Assembly: GCA_039586815.1 (NCBI GenBank)
Contig: JBDHJR010000012.1
Coordinates: 1 to 64,000, forward strand
Length of the DNA stretch: 64,000 bases
Reading direction: 5' to 3'
Origin: WVYX01 sp039586815
GTDB taxonomy: Bacteria; Gemmatimonadota; Gemmatimonadetes; Gemmatimonadales; GWC2-71-9
Of the stretch, positions 36,171 through 46,199 are shown piece by piece. The notes beneath the pieces were generated by a model that was not told where the DNA came from, did not search any database, and worked only from the letters and a program-made list of their open reading frames with translations. A program made the translations under genes and the position numbers. Within the stretch, counting starts at the first letter, position 1. Each line of letters starts with the position of its first letter.

Positions 36171-37634
36171 TCAGAACGAGGTCTCGATGTCGCCGGGCCC
36201 GCCGAATTGCGGCCGCTCCAAACGCGAGCGCACGTAGCCCAGCTCGTCCGAACGGGAAATGCGGCGATGCGCCACCAGTCCCTCGAGCACCAGCTCGCAT
36301 GCCGCCACCACGGTGGCCGGGTCCTTCCGCGGAGCGAGCCCCGTCAGCCCGATGACGTCGAGCAGGCCGGGCACCGTCGAGAATCCCTTGAGGCAGACGT
36401 CGGAGCGCTCGTTGGCGGAGACCTTCAGCGCGCCGCCCTGATCGAACCACTCCACGATGGCGTCGCAGTCGGCTCCGCCCAGCCGCGCTTCGAAGGTGTT
36501 CCCGGCCGCGCGCCGCACGAGGTCCTTCGCGATTGTCTCGGCGCCCTGCAGCTCTCCCTCGTATTCCAACTCGATCTTGCCCGTTATTGCCGGCAGCGCG
36601 TCGTACACGTCGCTCACGCGCGGCACCACCTGCTTCTCCTTGAGCACGATGGATCGCTGCTCGGCGCTCGACAGCACGTTTTCCAACACGCTGATGGGGA
36701 GCCGCTGGCTCACCCCGGAGCCCCTGTCGATGCGCTTGTCCTCTCGCGCCTCGAACGCGACCCGCTCCACTAGCTCACGGATGAAATCCGGGATCTCGAG
36801 CGCGCGGCCGTCCCGCTCCAGCCACGCCTCCTGCTGCGTGATCTCCATACCGTGCTCGACGCTGGGCGGGTAGTGAGTGAGGATCTCGCTCCCGACCCGG
36901 TCCTTGAGCGGCGTGATGATCTTGCCTCGCGCGGTGTAATCCTCGGGATTTGCCGAGAACACCAGCAGAACGTCCAGTGCCAGCCGGATGGGATAGCCTT
37001 TGATCTGGACGTCGCCTTCCTGCATGATGTTGAACAGGCCCACCTGGATCTTGCCGGCCAGATCCGGTAGCTCGTTGATGGCGAAGATGCCGCGGTTGCT
37101 ACGGGGCAGCAGCCCGTAGTGGATCGTGAGCTCGTCCGACAGCAAGTGCCCACCACGGGCGGCCTTGATGGGGTCCACGTCGCCGATCATGTCGGCGATC
37201 GTCACATCGGGCGTGGCGAGCTTCTCCACGTAGCGCCGGTGCCGAGGAATCCACTCGATCGGTGTACGGTCGCCGTGCTCCTCGACGATCTGGCGGCCGA
37301 ACTTGGAGATCGGCCGGAACGGGTTGTCGTTCACCTCGCTGCCGGCCAGGATCGGTATCTCCTCGTCGAGCAGCGTGACGAGCTGGCGCAGAATGCGGCT
37401 CTTCGCCTGCCCTCTCAATCCCAACAGGATGAAGTTGTGGCGTGCGAGAACGGCGTTGATCACGTGGGGAACGACCGTCTCTTCGTAGCCGACGATGCCG
37501 GGGAAGATCTCGTGGCCGGCTTCCAGCATGCAGATCAGGTTGTGCCGCATCTCCTCCTTCACGGAGCGGAGATGTACGCGCGGCTCGGACCACTCGGTCT
37601 GCTTGAGGTCGCCCAGCGTGGTGGGAGGGGTCAT
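36171..37634 (-). CDS. AAA+ ATPase, magnesium-chelatase ChlI-like
   Basis: A 487-residue ATPase. The N-terminal part reads EEMRHNLICMLEAGHEIFPGIVGYEETVVPHVINA. Walker A is GLRGQAKSR near residue 82 and the Walker B region is RGIFAINELPDL. The sensor region VFSANPEDYTARGKIITPLKDR is of the ChlI/sigma-54-interaction-like kind. The C-terminal third contains a helical RLPISVLENVLSSAEQR region. Such ATPases cooperate with VWA proteins. The likely partner is the VWA gene at 32917-34218. ATG 37634 has a GGAGGGG leader region in the correct place (CCCCTCCCAC on the plus strand). Confidence 0.9.
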   Translation of the reverse strand: MTPPTTLGDLKQTEWSEPRVHLRSVKEEMRHNLICMLEAGHEIFPGIVGYEETVVPHVINAVLARHNFILLGLRGQAKSRILRQLVTLLDEEIPILAGSEVNDNPFRPISKFGRQIVEEHGDRTPIEWIPRHRRYVEKLATPDVTIADMIGDVDPIKAARGGHLLSDELTIHYGLLPRSNRGIFAINELPDLAGKIQVGLFNIMQEGDVQIKGYPIRLALDVLLVFSANPEDYTARGKIITPLKDRVGSEILTHYPPSVEHGMEITQQEAWLERDGRALEIPDFIRELVERVAFEAREDKRIDRGSGVSQRLPISVLENVLSSAEQRSIVLKEKQVVPRVSDVYDALPAITGKIELEYEGELQGAETIAKDLVRRAAGNTFEARLGGADCDAIVEWFDQGGALKVSANERSDVCLKGFSTVPGLLDVIGLTGLAPRKDPATVVAACELVLEGLVAHRRISRSDELGYVRSRLERPQFGGPGDIETSF

Positions 37635-37666
37635 GTTCAAGATATACCCTTTGGGTTCCCGGCCGT

Positions 37667-40015
37667 TCAAGCGGGCCGCAGTCCAATGTCCAGCAGTCGC
37701 ACCGCCACCACCCCCCATGCCGATATGTCGAATGCCACGCCGCCCGGGACCGTGGAGACGTCCTCCAGGTCGCGCTCCAGGAAATCCACCTTGCGTCCCG
37801 CCTCGAAGGTGAGGACGTCAGTGCCCAGGGTGGCGTAGCGGCTCGATCCAAGCAGCTCCTGTACGTACACGATGATTCCGTTCCCGTCGTCAGCCGGCTT
37901 GATGCCCACGATTGCCATTCCGGGCTGATCAACCACGATGAGCGGACCGTATCGCGGCAGCCGGCCCGAGGGCTGGCGGTCCACGCGGGCTGCCAGCAGC
38001 GGCTCCGCGCCCCAACCGAAGCGCGCGGCCAGTATTGGGTCCACCGAGCCGCCGGTTACGGAGATGCGGTAGCGTGCCCGGCCGCGCGGGCCGTGCGCCA
38101 GCACGGTGCCGTCGCGCATGACGGAGACGTACGGTGCGTCGAATCCGCGCAGCATGGCCGCTCCCCGCTGGGAGGAAACCGCTAGCCAGCGGAGGTGCGC
38201 GACGTGGTGCACCGGGGCCGGCGAGTCCTCGTGTCCCGCCGGGACCTCCCACATCGCGCGCGCGTCCGGCAGGTCAAAGGCGAACAGGTACTCCATGGCG
38301 CGTTCGCCCACCGCCGCGGCCTCGTTTGTTATGTCGATCCAGGGCAGGGTGTCGTACAGCGTGACGGTTGTGCGCAAGTCGCCCCGGGCGGGCGACCAGC
38401 GGCGCATTGACAGGCGGTTGCCGACCCCGGGAATCGTCTCGTGAGAAATGCCCTCCACGATGGAGCCGGGAATCGCGTTGAGACCGTCGCTCCCGGGGCG
38501 CACCCACTCCCGGCCGTCCGCGGCCGACACCAGCGAGCCGATGGCCCCGGATCGCGGATCCAGCTCCAGTCGCAGGTGCGTGCCGGCGAGCGTATTCGAC
38601 GGCGCATCCGCGCCGGCCACCAGGCGCTCGGACGACGCGTCGGCGCGGGGCTGGTCCACGATGAAGGCGTAGCCGAGCTCCGGCAGGTCTGTTACCACCT
38701 GCTCCGTACCGTCGGGCAGCACGGCTACGTCCGTCCGCAGGAAGGGTGACGGATTGAACACCACGGTGCCGGGGATTGTCGTGGGGATCTCCGCCGCGAC
38801 TCGTTTCAGCGACTCGCCGGGGGCAGCCGCGGGGCTACCCAGCCGTGCGGCGAGCGTCTGGAGCGCGCGCGAGGCGTGGGTGGCGCGCTCTGCTTCACGC
38901 GACCCGGCGATCGCGGCCAGGGCTGCCGCATCCGGCAACGTGTGGTGCGCGTGATAGCCGCTCTGCGCCACCGGGATGAGCGCGCCGCGCCGTCGCTCGA
39001 TCTCAGCGAGCAACTCCTCACCGGCGCCGATGACGATCCGTGGGTAGGCGAACCGCTGGTTCCACTGCCGCACGGCCTCCAGCATGGCCAGCTGCGTGTC
39101 GTCGGGCTCGGTGTTCACCACGAACGCCAGCCCATCCTCCGTATTACCCGGCCCGCGTCTGCTCGCCGGGGACAGCAGGATGGGGGTGGTGGTCAGCCAG
39201 CGCTCCACTCTGCGCGTCATCTCGTCCGGGGATGTCGCGAACCCCAGGTCGCGTGGGTTTCCCCGCGGTGGAATCGAGGCCCCCAGGATGCGCGAACCGT
39301 CCGGTGCCTCGTACCACTCGAGCGGTGGAGCGCCGTGCCACGAGTGCAGGGCCAGGTGGATGCCCGATCCTGTGAGCGCCAGCAGCACGTTCTGCGGCAG
39401 CGCCTCGACCGCCGTGCTCACCGCGGCGATCCCCGTCGGGATGCCGTAGCGCTGCTCGACGCTCCGCGCCTCGTGCACCATGCGGAGGAAGTTCACGTGG
39501 TCGCTTACGTCCAGTCTCTCGTCGGCGGGGAAGGGGTTGCCGCTCACGCCCGAGTCCCGGTAGATCTGCGCCTGCACCGCCCGCTGCACCGGCGGCAGCG
39601 GCTCTAGCTGGGCCTCCAGGAACCGCGGGTCGACAGCGGTGATCCAGAAGATCGTCCAGCGCAGCTGCGGCCTCAGGCGGTGGCTGGACCGCAGTACACC
39701 GCGCACCCCGGGGTACTCCAGCTCACTCTGGACCGTCGTCTCCCGCTCCAGCGGCAACCACAGTTCGCCGTACATTCCCTCGCCCGAGCGGATGACCCCC
39801 GCCGTACCGAGCAGGCGCCGCCGCTGGTCGTACACGCGTAGTCGCCCGGCCACGGCGTCCACCCCGCTCACGTAGAAGCGCACCAGCACCTGGCCCCCGT
39901 CGGGGTTGGCACGGAATACCGTGGACTCGGCCCGTACGCTCGGAGCGGTGCCGCGACCCAACGTGCCGGCAAGGGCTGCCGAGAGCGTAGTGAGGAAGCT
40001 GCGTCTATCGGTCAC
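37667..40015 (-). CDS. Tat-exported GH38-like (alpha-mannosidase family) protein
   Basis: A 782-residue protein. The N-terminus TDRRSFLTTLSAALAGTL is a twin-arginine (Tat) signal type. The C-terminal half resembles GH38 beta-domains: GTVVFNPSPFLRTDVAVLP, LRLELDPRSGAIGSLVSAADGREW and TTVTLYDTLPWIDITNEAAAV. The N-terminal catalytic region is divergent and I cannot locate the usual nucleophile, so activity is uncertain. GTG 40015 was chosen because it places the twin Arg next to the start. The gene follows a divergently transcribed small lipoprotein and ends 32 bases before the AAA ATPase gene start on the same strand. Confidence 0.75.
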   Translation of the reverse strand: MTDRRSFLTTLSAALAGTLGRGTAPSVRAESTVFRANPDGGQVLVRFYVSGVDAVAGRLRVYDQRRRLLGTAGVIRSGEGMYGELWLPLERETTVQSELEYPGVRGVLRSSHRLRPQLRWTIFWITAVDPRFLEAQLEPLPPVQRAVQAQIYRDSGVSGNPFPADERLDVSDHVNFLRMVHEARSVEQRYGIPTGIAAVSTAVEALPQNVLLALTGSGIHLALHSWHGAPPLEWYEAPDGSRILGASIPPRGNPRDLGFATSPDEMTRRVERWLTTTPILLSPASRRGPGNTEDGLAFVVNTEPDDTQLAMLEAVRQWNQRFAYPRIVIGAGEELLAEIERRRGALIPVAQSGYHAHHTLPDAAALAAIAGSREAERATHASRALQTLAARLGSPAAAPGESLKRVAAEIPTTIPGTVVFNPSPFLRTDVAVLPDGTEQVVTDLPELGYAFIVDQPRADASSERLVAGADAPSNTLAGTHLRLELDPRSGAIGSLVSAADGREWVRPGSDGLNAIPGSIVEGISHETIPGVGNRLSMRRWSPARGDLRTTVTLYDTLPWIDITNEAAAVGERAMEYLFAFDLPDARAMWEVPAGHEDSPAPVHHVAHLRWLAVSSQRGAAMLRGFDAPYVSVMRDGTVLAHGPRGRARYRISVTGGSVDPILAARFGWGAEPLLAARVDRQPSGRLPRYGPLIVVDQPGMAIVGIKPADDGNGIIVYVQELLGSSRYATLGTDVLTFEAGRKVDFLERDLEDVSTVPGGVAFDISAWGVVAVRLLDIGLRPA

Positions 40016-40098
40016 GTGCAGTGCGTCGCCCCGAACGTGGAAGAAGTGGCCGGCAGCTGGCCCGTAGTAAGTTACGGAGACAGTAGGAGGATACCCCA

Positions 40099-40266
40099 AT
40101 GCGCTGTACAATCGTGCTGCTCTGGGTGTTGGCGTTGGTCGCTTGCGCCGGCCAGGAAGAGGCCTCCGAGCAGGGAGCCGCCGAGTCGACTCCAGCCGAC
40201 GCCGCGGTCGCCGATACCCTCCAGGCCGATACCATCATGGCGAGGGACACCGCCGGCGTGCCCTAG
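40099..40266 (+). CDS. 55-residue small lipoprotein
   Basis: A very short gene: ATG at 40099, TAG at 40264-40266. The Shine-Dalgarno AGGAGG (40085-40090) is perfect and eight bases upstream. The product has a lipoprotein signal, MRCTIVLLWVLALVAC, with a clean lipobox LVAC (Cys16). An acidic, Ala/Asp/Thr-rich mature tail follows (AGQEEASEQG, ADTLQADTIM). No family is recognised. It is divergent from the GH38-like gene. Confidence 0.7.
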   Translation: MRCTIVLLWVLALVACAGQEEASEQGAAESTPADAAVADTLQADTIMARDTAGVP

Positions 40267-40281
40267 CCGCGGGGGGCGAAG

Positions 40282-41700
40282 TCAGCCGCCCGGTGACTCC
40301 AGCGTGAAGTACCGGGACAGCGGCTCCCCGTAGCCCCTGGGGAAGTACTCGCCGCTTGCCGGCTCCACCTCGTACTGACCCTGGTAGTCGCCGCGCGCCA
40401 CCCGCTCGAGCATCTCGATCAGGCGGTCCACGTCACTGGTGTCACTGTAGCAGCCGAAGCTGGCGCGCACCATGCCCGGCATGTCGCGCTTGTCACCGTT
40501 CAGCACGCGGTTCTTCCAGCGCTCCAGGACCTCCTGTGGGAGCTGTAGCAGGTGTACCACGTAGGGGTGCGCGCAGAAGCAGCCGCTGCGCACGCCCACC
40601 CCTCCCTCGAATCCCAGGATGGCCGCTACCAGGTAGTGATGGGTTCCGGCGATGTCGAACGGAATCACGCCGACCCGGGTATCGCTCGTGGCAGGGTTGG
40701 CGTCGCCGTAGACATTGACCCCCGGCACGGCCGCGAGCCGCTCCAGCGCGTAGGCGGTGAGGTGCGCCTCGTGGGCGGCGATCCGGTCCATCCCCACCTC
40801 CATCAGCACCTGCGCCGCCTTGGCCATGGCCATCGCGCCGACCACGTTGGGACTCCCCGCCTCGTCGCGGTCGGGCATGTCGGCCCAGTGCACTTCGTCC
40901 AGCGTCACCGCGTCCACCGTCCCGCCACCCGTGTACTCAGGCTTGGACTGGAGGAAGAACTCCGTGGGTCCGACGAGTGCGCCGGTGCCGAGCGGCGCGT
41001 ACATCTTGTGACCCGCCAGCACCACGAAGTCGAGGTGCTCGGGATCGTCGTCGGGCTTCATGTCCACCCGGCGGTGCGGTGCGAGCTGCGCCGCGTCCAC
41101 GACGATCTTCGCACCGACCTCATGTGCCTGGCGCGCCATCCGGTGCACCGGCTGCAGGAACCCCGACACGTTGGACGCGGCGGTCACCGCCACGATGGCG
41201 ATGCGCCCGGCGTACTTGTCGAGCTGGTGCGCGAAGTCCTCTTCGTCCAAGTGGCCGTCGGGGGTTACGCCTACGTGCACGCACCTGCCACGGTTGCGCC
41301 AGGGCAGGTCGTTGGAGTGATGCTCCATCGCGGTGGTGATCACGACGGCATCGTCAGCTAGAGGGATGCGGTAGGCGAGCTTGTTGACCGCCTCGGTGGT
41401 GTTCTTGCCGAAGATCACCGTGTTGCTGGCGGGGTCGGCACCCACGAAGCGTGCGATGATCTCGTGTGCCTGGTCGTACACCATGGTGGAGAGGCGCGAC
41501 TTGAACCCCGAGCCCCGGTGCACGCTCGAGTAGTACGGCAGGAACTCGGCGACGGCGTCTGCCACGTCCCTGAGCGGCGGGGTGCTGGCCGCGTTGTCGA
41601 GATTCACGTACGGCACCGTGCGCCCGTCCAGCAGCGGGGTCTCGAGCCCGATGCCCACCACCCGGTCGCGCAGGGACAGCGTGTCGCGCACGGTTTCCAT
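40282..41700 (-). CDS. class V aminotransferase / cysteine desulfurase-like protein
   Basis: A 472-residue PLP enzyme. The PLP Lys lies in VLAGHKMYAPLGTGAL and the likely catalytic Cys in GVRSGCFCAHPYV, an RSGxxCA form of the SufS/CsdB active site. N-terminal NLDNAASTPP is also typical. Such enzymes take sulfur from cysteine, and some act on selenocysteine. The ATG overlaps the stop of the formate dehydrogenase gene (TGATG), linking it to the fdh operon. A plausible role is donating sulfur to FdhD or the molybdenum cofactor, or handling selenium. That is inference. Confidence 0.85.
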   Translation of the reverse strand: METVRDTLSLRDRVVGIGLETPLLDGRTVPYVNLDNAASTPPLRDVADAVAEFLPYYSSVHRGSGFKSRLSTMVYDQAHEIIARFVGADPASNTVIFGKNTTEAVNKLAYRIPLADDAVVITTAMEHHSNDLPWRNRGRCVHVGVTPDGHLDEEDFAHQLDKYAGRIAIVAVTAASNVSGFLQPVHRMARQAHEVGAKIVVDAAQLAPHRRVDMKPDDDPEHLDFVVLAGHKMYAPLGTGALVGPTEFFLQSKPEYTGGGTVDAVTLDEVHWADMPDRDEAGSPNVVGAMAMAKAAQVLMEVGMDRIAAHEAHLTAYALERLAAVPGVNVYGDANPATSDTRVGVIPFDIAGTHHYLVAAILGFEGGVGVRSGCFCAHPYVVHLLQLPQEVLERWKNRVLNGDKRDMPGMVRASFGCYSDTSDVDRLIEMLERVARGDYQGQYEVEPASGEYFPRGYGEPLSRYFTLESPGG

Positions 41701-44417
41701 CAGGCGGGCTGCACCCGCACCGGGCAGACCTTGAGCTCGGCGGTGTGGGTCACGGGATCGTAGCCCCCACCCGTGAGCACGTTCACTGGGGTTTCGTTGA
41801 ACGCGAAGCTCGCGAACACCGTGCCGCGCGGTGAGCGGCGTGTCGCCTTCACCTTGATCGTGACGCAGCCGCGCGGGCTCGCCATCTCGGCCCAGCCGCC
41901 GTCGCTGAGGCCCCATGCCTCGGCATCGTCGGGGTGCACCTCGAGGGTCTCCTCCGACAACAGGTAATCGATGCCTGCAGACCGTCCCGTCTGGGTGCGC
42001 GTGTGGTACGACTCGAGGCGCCGCCCCGTGGTGAGCCACACAGGGTAGTCGTCGCTGATCGTCTCCGCGGGATCGCGGTAGTCGATAATGCGGAACAGCC
42101 CCCTGCCGCTGGGGAACTCCCGCTCGTGCAGCCGGGGGGTGCCGGGGTGACCTTGCTCGGGCACCGGCCACTGGTACTCGCCCCGGTCGATCCGATCCCA
42201 GTCGAGCCCGAAGTAGATCGGCGACACCATGCACAGCTCGTTGAACACCTCCTTGGCCGAGGGATAGTCGAATCCCTCGAACCCGAGCCGCTTTGCGATC
42301 TGGCTGATGATCCACCAGTCGGGCTTCGCCTGGCCCGGTGGCTGCACCGCCTCGCGTACGCGCTGTACGCGCCGTTCGGTGTTGACCTGCACACCGTCGG
42401 TCTCGCCCCAAGCGGCCGCGGGGAGCACCACGTCGGCCAGCTCAGCCGTCTCAGTCATGAAGATGTCGATCACGGTGAGGTGGTCGAGCGCCTTCAGCGC
42501 GCGCTCGCAGTGGTGCCGGTCGGGGTCGGAGACCACCGTGTTTTCACCTGCGATGATCATCGCCCGGATCTGGTCTCCGGCCATCTCGAGCGCGGTGACC
42601 TTCGTGGGACCCTTCTCGAGGTCCACCTTCTTGCCGTAGATCCGCTCGAACTTTTCCTGGTTTGCCGGATCGGTGACCGGCTGGAAGCCAGCGTAGTTGT
42701 TGGGCAGTGCTCCGCTGTCGCCCGCTCCCTGAATGTTGTTCTGGCCCCGCATCGGATTGATGCCGGTGCCCTCGCGTCCTACGTGTCCCGTCATCAGCGC
42801 CAGATTGCCCAGGGACTGCACGTTGTCCACGCCGCAGATGTGCTCGGTAACCCCCAGCGTGTAGTAGATCGCGCCCTTGTCGGCACGGCCGTACCACAGG
42901 GCGGCCGTCTCGATGTCCCTGGCTGGCACCCCGGTGATCTGCTCGGCCCACTCGGGCGGAAACTGCTTCACGTGCTCGAGAAAGGCCTCGCTCTCCTTGG
43001 TGCGATCTGCGATGAACTGTGGATCGACCAGGCCCTCCCGCTGAATCACGTGGGCCATGCCGAGCAGCAGCGCGACGTCAGACCCCACGCGTATCGGGAG
43101 GTACAGGTGTGCCAGATCGGCCAGTCCGATGCGCCGAGGGTCGGCCACGATCATCTTGGCCCCCCGTTTGAGTGCCCGCTTCAATCGGGTCGCCGCCACG
43201 GGGTGGCACTCCGTCATGTTGGTCCCGATCGCGAAGATGACGTCGGGCTTCTCCATGTCGGCCAGCGGGTTGGACATCGCTCCCCGTCCTATCTGGGCTG
43301 CCAGACCGGCAACCGTGGGAGCGTGTCACGCACGACTACAGTTGTCGATTTGATTCGTGCCCCACCCCGCGCGCATCAGCTTCTGAATGGTGTAGGCGGC
43401 CTCGCTCGGTGCGCGCCCCGAGGCGACCGCGTACACCGCGTGGCGGCCGTGCTCGTCCACCACGCGACGCAGTCCCTCTGCCGCCCGATCGAGTGCCGTG
43501 TCCCAGTCGGCCTCGTGCAGCTTGCCGTCTTCGCCTCGCACCAGCGGCGTCTTGAGCCGGTCGGGATGCTGCACGAAGTCGTAAGCGAATTGCCCCTTCA
43601 CGCACAGGGCTCCGTGGTTGGCGGGCCCGTCCATGGCCGGCTGGATGCCCACCATCGTGTCGCCCTTTGTGAGTACGTCCACCGAGCAGCCCACGCCGCA
43701 GTACGGGCAGATGGTGCGCGTCTTGTCGATCTCGCCGGGAGCCTCCGCGAAGCGCATCGCCTTCCGGTCGGCCAGCGCTCCCGTCGGGCACGTCTGCACG
43801 CACTGGCCGCAGAAGGTGCAGGCCGAGTCCTTGAGCAACCCCTCGAACTCCACCGTGATCTGGGTACCGAACCCGCGGTTCATCACGCTGATGGCGTGGT
43901 CGCCCTCCTGCTCGGCGCAGACTCGAACGCAGCGGTAGCACGAGATGCAGAGGTCGTAATCCCTGAGGATGAACGGGTTGTCGTCGTCCTCCCGGGTCGC
44001 GCCCGACTGCTTGCCGCGGAACCGGTCGCCACGGGCGTCGTAACGGTCGATCAGCGTGGCAAGCTCCTGGGAGGCGTAACCTCTGAGCTGATCCACGTCG
44101 ATCTCGCGGTTCTCCGAGGCCAGCATCTCGAGCAGTGTCTTGCGGTGCTTTTCCAGTGACGCGGCGCTGGTGCGGACCACCATGCCCGGGACCGCCTTCG
44201 TCGTGCACGATGCCACGGGCAGGCGCTGGCCCTCGACCTCCACGACGCACAAGCGGCACCCTCCGAATGCCTCGAGTCGCTTGTCATAGCACAGGGTGGG
44301 GATGTCAGTCTTTACCCGCTGCGCGACCTCGTAGATCGTCTCGCCGTCGGAGAAGCTCACCGCCTCACCGTCGAGCGTCAGGGTATGCGTCTTCAGGTCT
44401 TTCTCGGTAGCGATCAT
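41700..44417 (-). CDS. fdhA: selenocysteine-containing formate dehydrogenase catalytic subunit
   Basis: A 905-residue selenoprotein. An in-frame TGA at 43328-43326 encodes residue 364 within the conserved motif NCSRA-Sec-HAPTVAGL, which matches the Sec site of formate dehydrogenases. The same frame continues unbroken to 41700, and a SECIS hairpin follows (43278-43323). Iron-sulfur sites: [2Fe-2S] Cys43, 54, 57, 71; two [4Fe-4S] clusters at Cys157-167 and Cys200-210; and CPYCGVGC with Cys237, 240, 244, 272. The molybdopterin domain follows. It oxidises formate and passes electrons to the NuoE/F-type subunit. The initiator ATG is ten bases after the fdhB stop. Confidence 0.95.
43278..43323 (-). 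promoter_or_regulatory. bacterial SECIS element for Sec364
   Basis: The hairpin starts two bases after the TGA. The lower stem is CGCTCCC with GGGAGCG (43323-43317 and 43284-43278). The upper stem is GGTTGCC with GGCAGCC (43314-43296), with the loop GGTCT. The GGTCT loop is that of the Escherichia coli fdhF SECIS recognised by SelB. It lies within coding sequence, as bacterial SECIS elements do. Confidence 0.9.
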
Positions 44418-44427
44418 GACTCCATCC

Positions 44428-46098
44428 TCATGCCTGCACGTGCTGCGCCACGCGCTCCGGGAAGTACTTGAGCAGGCTCTCGGTGATGAGCGGCGCCGCC
44501 AGCCCGAGGCCGCAGGCGCTCACCGCCTTCATGGTCTGGCCCAGATCGGACACCTCGTCGATCCAGGCCGAGAGATCGTCGGGCCCGGCCTCACCTGCCA
44601 GGCGCTCCGTCAGCCGCTGCGTGCCGATGCGACACGGGAAGCACTTGCCGCACGACTCGTGCGCGAAGAACGACATCGCGTCCCGTGCTACCGCGATCAT
44701 GTCGCGGGTGTCGTCGAACACCATGATCCCGCCCGCGCCGAGGAACGAGCCCTTGGCGCGTATGCTCGGCTCGTCCAATGTGACGTCGAGGTCATCTCCG
44801 GCGAGGAAGCCACCCGAGAGTCCCGCCATGGTGGCGGCCTGGACATCGCGGCCTTCGAGTGGGCCGCCGGCCCACTCGTGCAACAGGGTCTTCAGTGGTA
44901 AGCCGAGCGGCACCTCGTAGTTCCCCGGCCGCCGAATGTCGCCCGAGAGGCTGATCAGCTTGGTGCCCGCGTGGCCGTTCATGCCGAGCCCCCTATACCA
45001 CTCCGCTCCGTTGCGCACGATGTGCGATGCGGCGGCCAGGGTCTCCACGTTGTTCACCACGGTGGGCAGGTCTTCGTACCCGTGCGTTACGGGAAACGGT
45101 GGGCGGTTGCGCGGAAAGGGGTGCTTTCCCTCGAGGCTGTTCAGCAGCGAGCCCTCTTCGCCGCAAATGTACGCGCCGGCGCCGCGGCGCACGTAGAGAC
45201 GCACGCCGAAGTCCGCGCCGAAGATGCCGTCACCCAGGAGCCCTGCCTCCTCCGCTTCGGCGATAGCCCGCTCCAGAGTCTCGAAGGTGTGCGGGTACTC
45301 GTACCGCAGGTAGATGAATCCGCGGCTGGCTCCGGACGCGTACGCCGCCAGCGCCATGCCCTCGATCACGGCGTGCGGGTCGTAGTCCAGCAGCGCGCGG
45401 TCCTTGAAGCAGCCGGGCTCGCCCTCGTCGGCGTTGCACACGATCGTCTTGGGCTCGCCTTGCGCCTCGGCTACCGCCTTCCACTTCACCCCGGTGGGAA
45501 AGCCGGCGCCGCCGCGGCCCGCCAATTGGGACTCGGTGATCAACTCGATCACCTGTGAGGGCTCGAGCTCGTTCACCGCCCGCTCCAGGGCGTGGTACCC
45601 GCCACTCTTGCGGTAGCCCTCGATCGTGGTGCGGCCCGGCTCGCGGATCGCCGAGAACACGCACTCCTCGGCTCCGCCCGGGTTCGGTGCCGGAAGCGGT
45701 GAGGGTCGTTCCGTCAGTTCATCCGCGCTGGCGCCAACCAGCACCGTATCGCCCTTGAGCACGGGGACTGGCTCGTCGCACCGCCCGGCGCAGGGCATGG
45801 GCGTGGCGCCGTCCTTGGCCAGGGCCTCGAGCAGCTCTATCCCGCCCCTGCGGCAACACACCGGTCCGGTGCACACACGAGGCGCCGCGCGGCCAAGCGG
45901 TTCTCTGGCGAAGTGGTGGTAGAACGTGACGTCGCCGAACAGCTCTGCCAGGGGGATGCGCATTCCCTGGGCGACCTCGCGCAGGGCCTGGTCCGAGAGA
46001 TACCCGTCGCGCTCGTGCACTGCGTGCAGCAGCGGCAGGAGCGGGGCGGGCTGATCGCTCCAACGCTCGATCAGGTCTCGAGTGGCGGGACTGGTCAT
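44428..46098 (-). CDS. fdhB: formate dehydrogenase NAD-binding diaphorase subunit (NuoE-NuoF fusion)
   Basis: A 556-residue fusion. Residues about 1-140 are NuoE-like, with [2Fe-2S] cysteines in VCTGPVCCRRGG and CAGRC. The rest is NuoF-like: LAGRGGAGFPTGVKWK for FMN/NADH, CNADEGEPGCFKDRAL, EEGSLLNSLEGK and the [4Fe-4S] motif SCGKCFPCRIGTQRL. It transfers electrons from the catalytic subunit to NAD+. It lies between fdhD and fdhA. A possible promoter of its own lies at 46120-46148 (TTGGCT, 17 bases, TAGCTT). Fusion of these two chains is common in NAD-linked formate dehydrogenases and hydrogenases. Confidence 0.94.
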   Translation of the reverse strand: MTSPATRDLIERWSDQPAPLLPLLHAVHERDGYLSDQALREVAQGMRIPLAELFGDVTFYHHFAREPLGRAAPRVCTGPVCCRRGGIELLEALAKDGATPMPCAGRCDEPVPVLKGDTVLVGASADELTERPSPLPAPNPGGAEECVFSAIREPGRTTIEGYRKSGGYHALERAVNELEPSQVIELITESQLAGRGGAGFPTGVKWKAVAEAQGEPKTIVCNADEGEPGCFKDRALLDYDPHAVIEGMALAAYASGASRGFIYLRYEYPHTFETLERAIAEAEEAGLLGDGIFGADFGVRLYVRRGAGAYICGEEGSLLNSLEGKHPFPRNRPPFPVTHGYEDLPTVVNNVETLAAASHIVRNGAEWYRGLGMNGHAGTKLISLSGDIRRPGNYEVPLGLPLKTLLHEWAGGPLEGRDVQAATMAGLSGGFLAGDDLDVTLDEPSIRAKGSFLGAGGIMVFDDTRDMIAVARDAMSFFAHESCGKCFPCRIGTQRLTERLAGEAGPDDLSAWIDEVSDLGQTMKAVSACGLGLAAPLITESLLKYFPERVAQHVQA

Positions 46099-46199
46099 TG
46101 GTCGGTAATTCCTATAGAAAAGCTAGCATTTCCGCAGTATGTAGCCAACGGGGAGAAAAGTGCGCGGCTGACCGGCGGAGTGCGAGCCGTGCAGTGGCG

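Noticed and set aside
41700..44417. Two separate or broken formate dehydrogenase genes divided at 43326.
   Set aside because: The frame is the same on both sides, the TGA falls at the conserved Sec position and a SECIS hairpin follows, so it is one selenoprotein.
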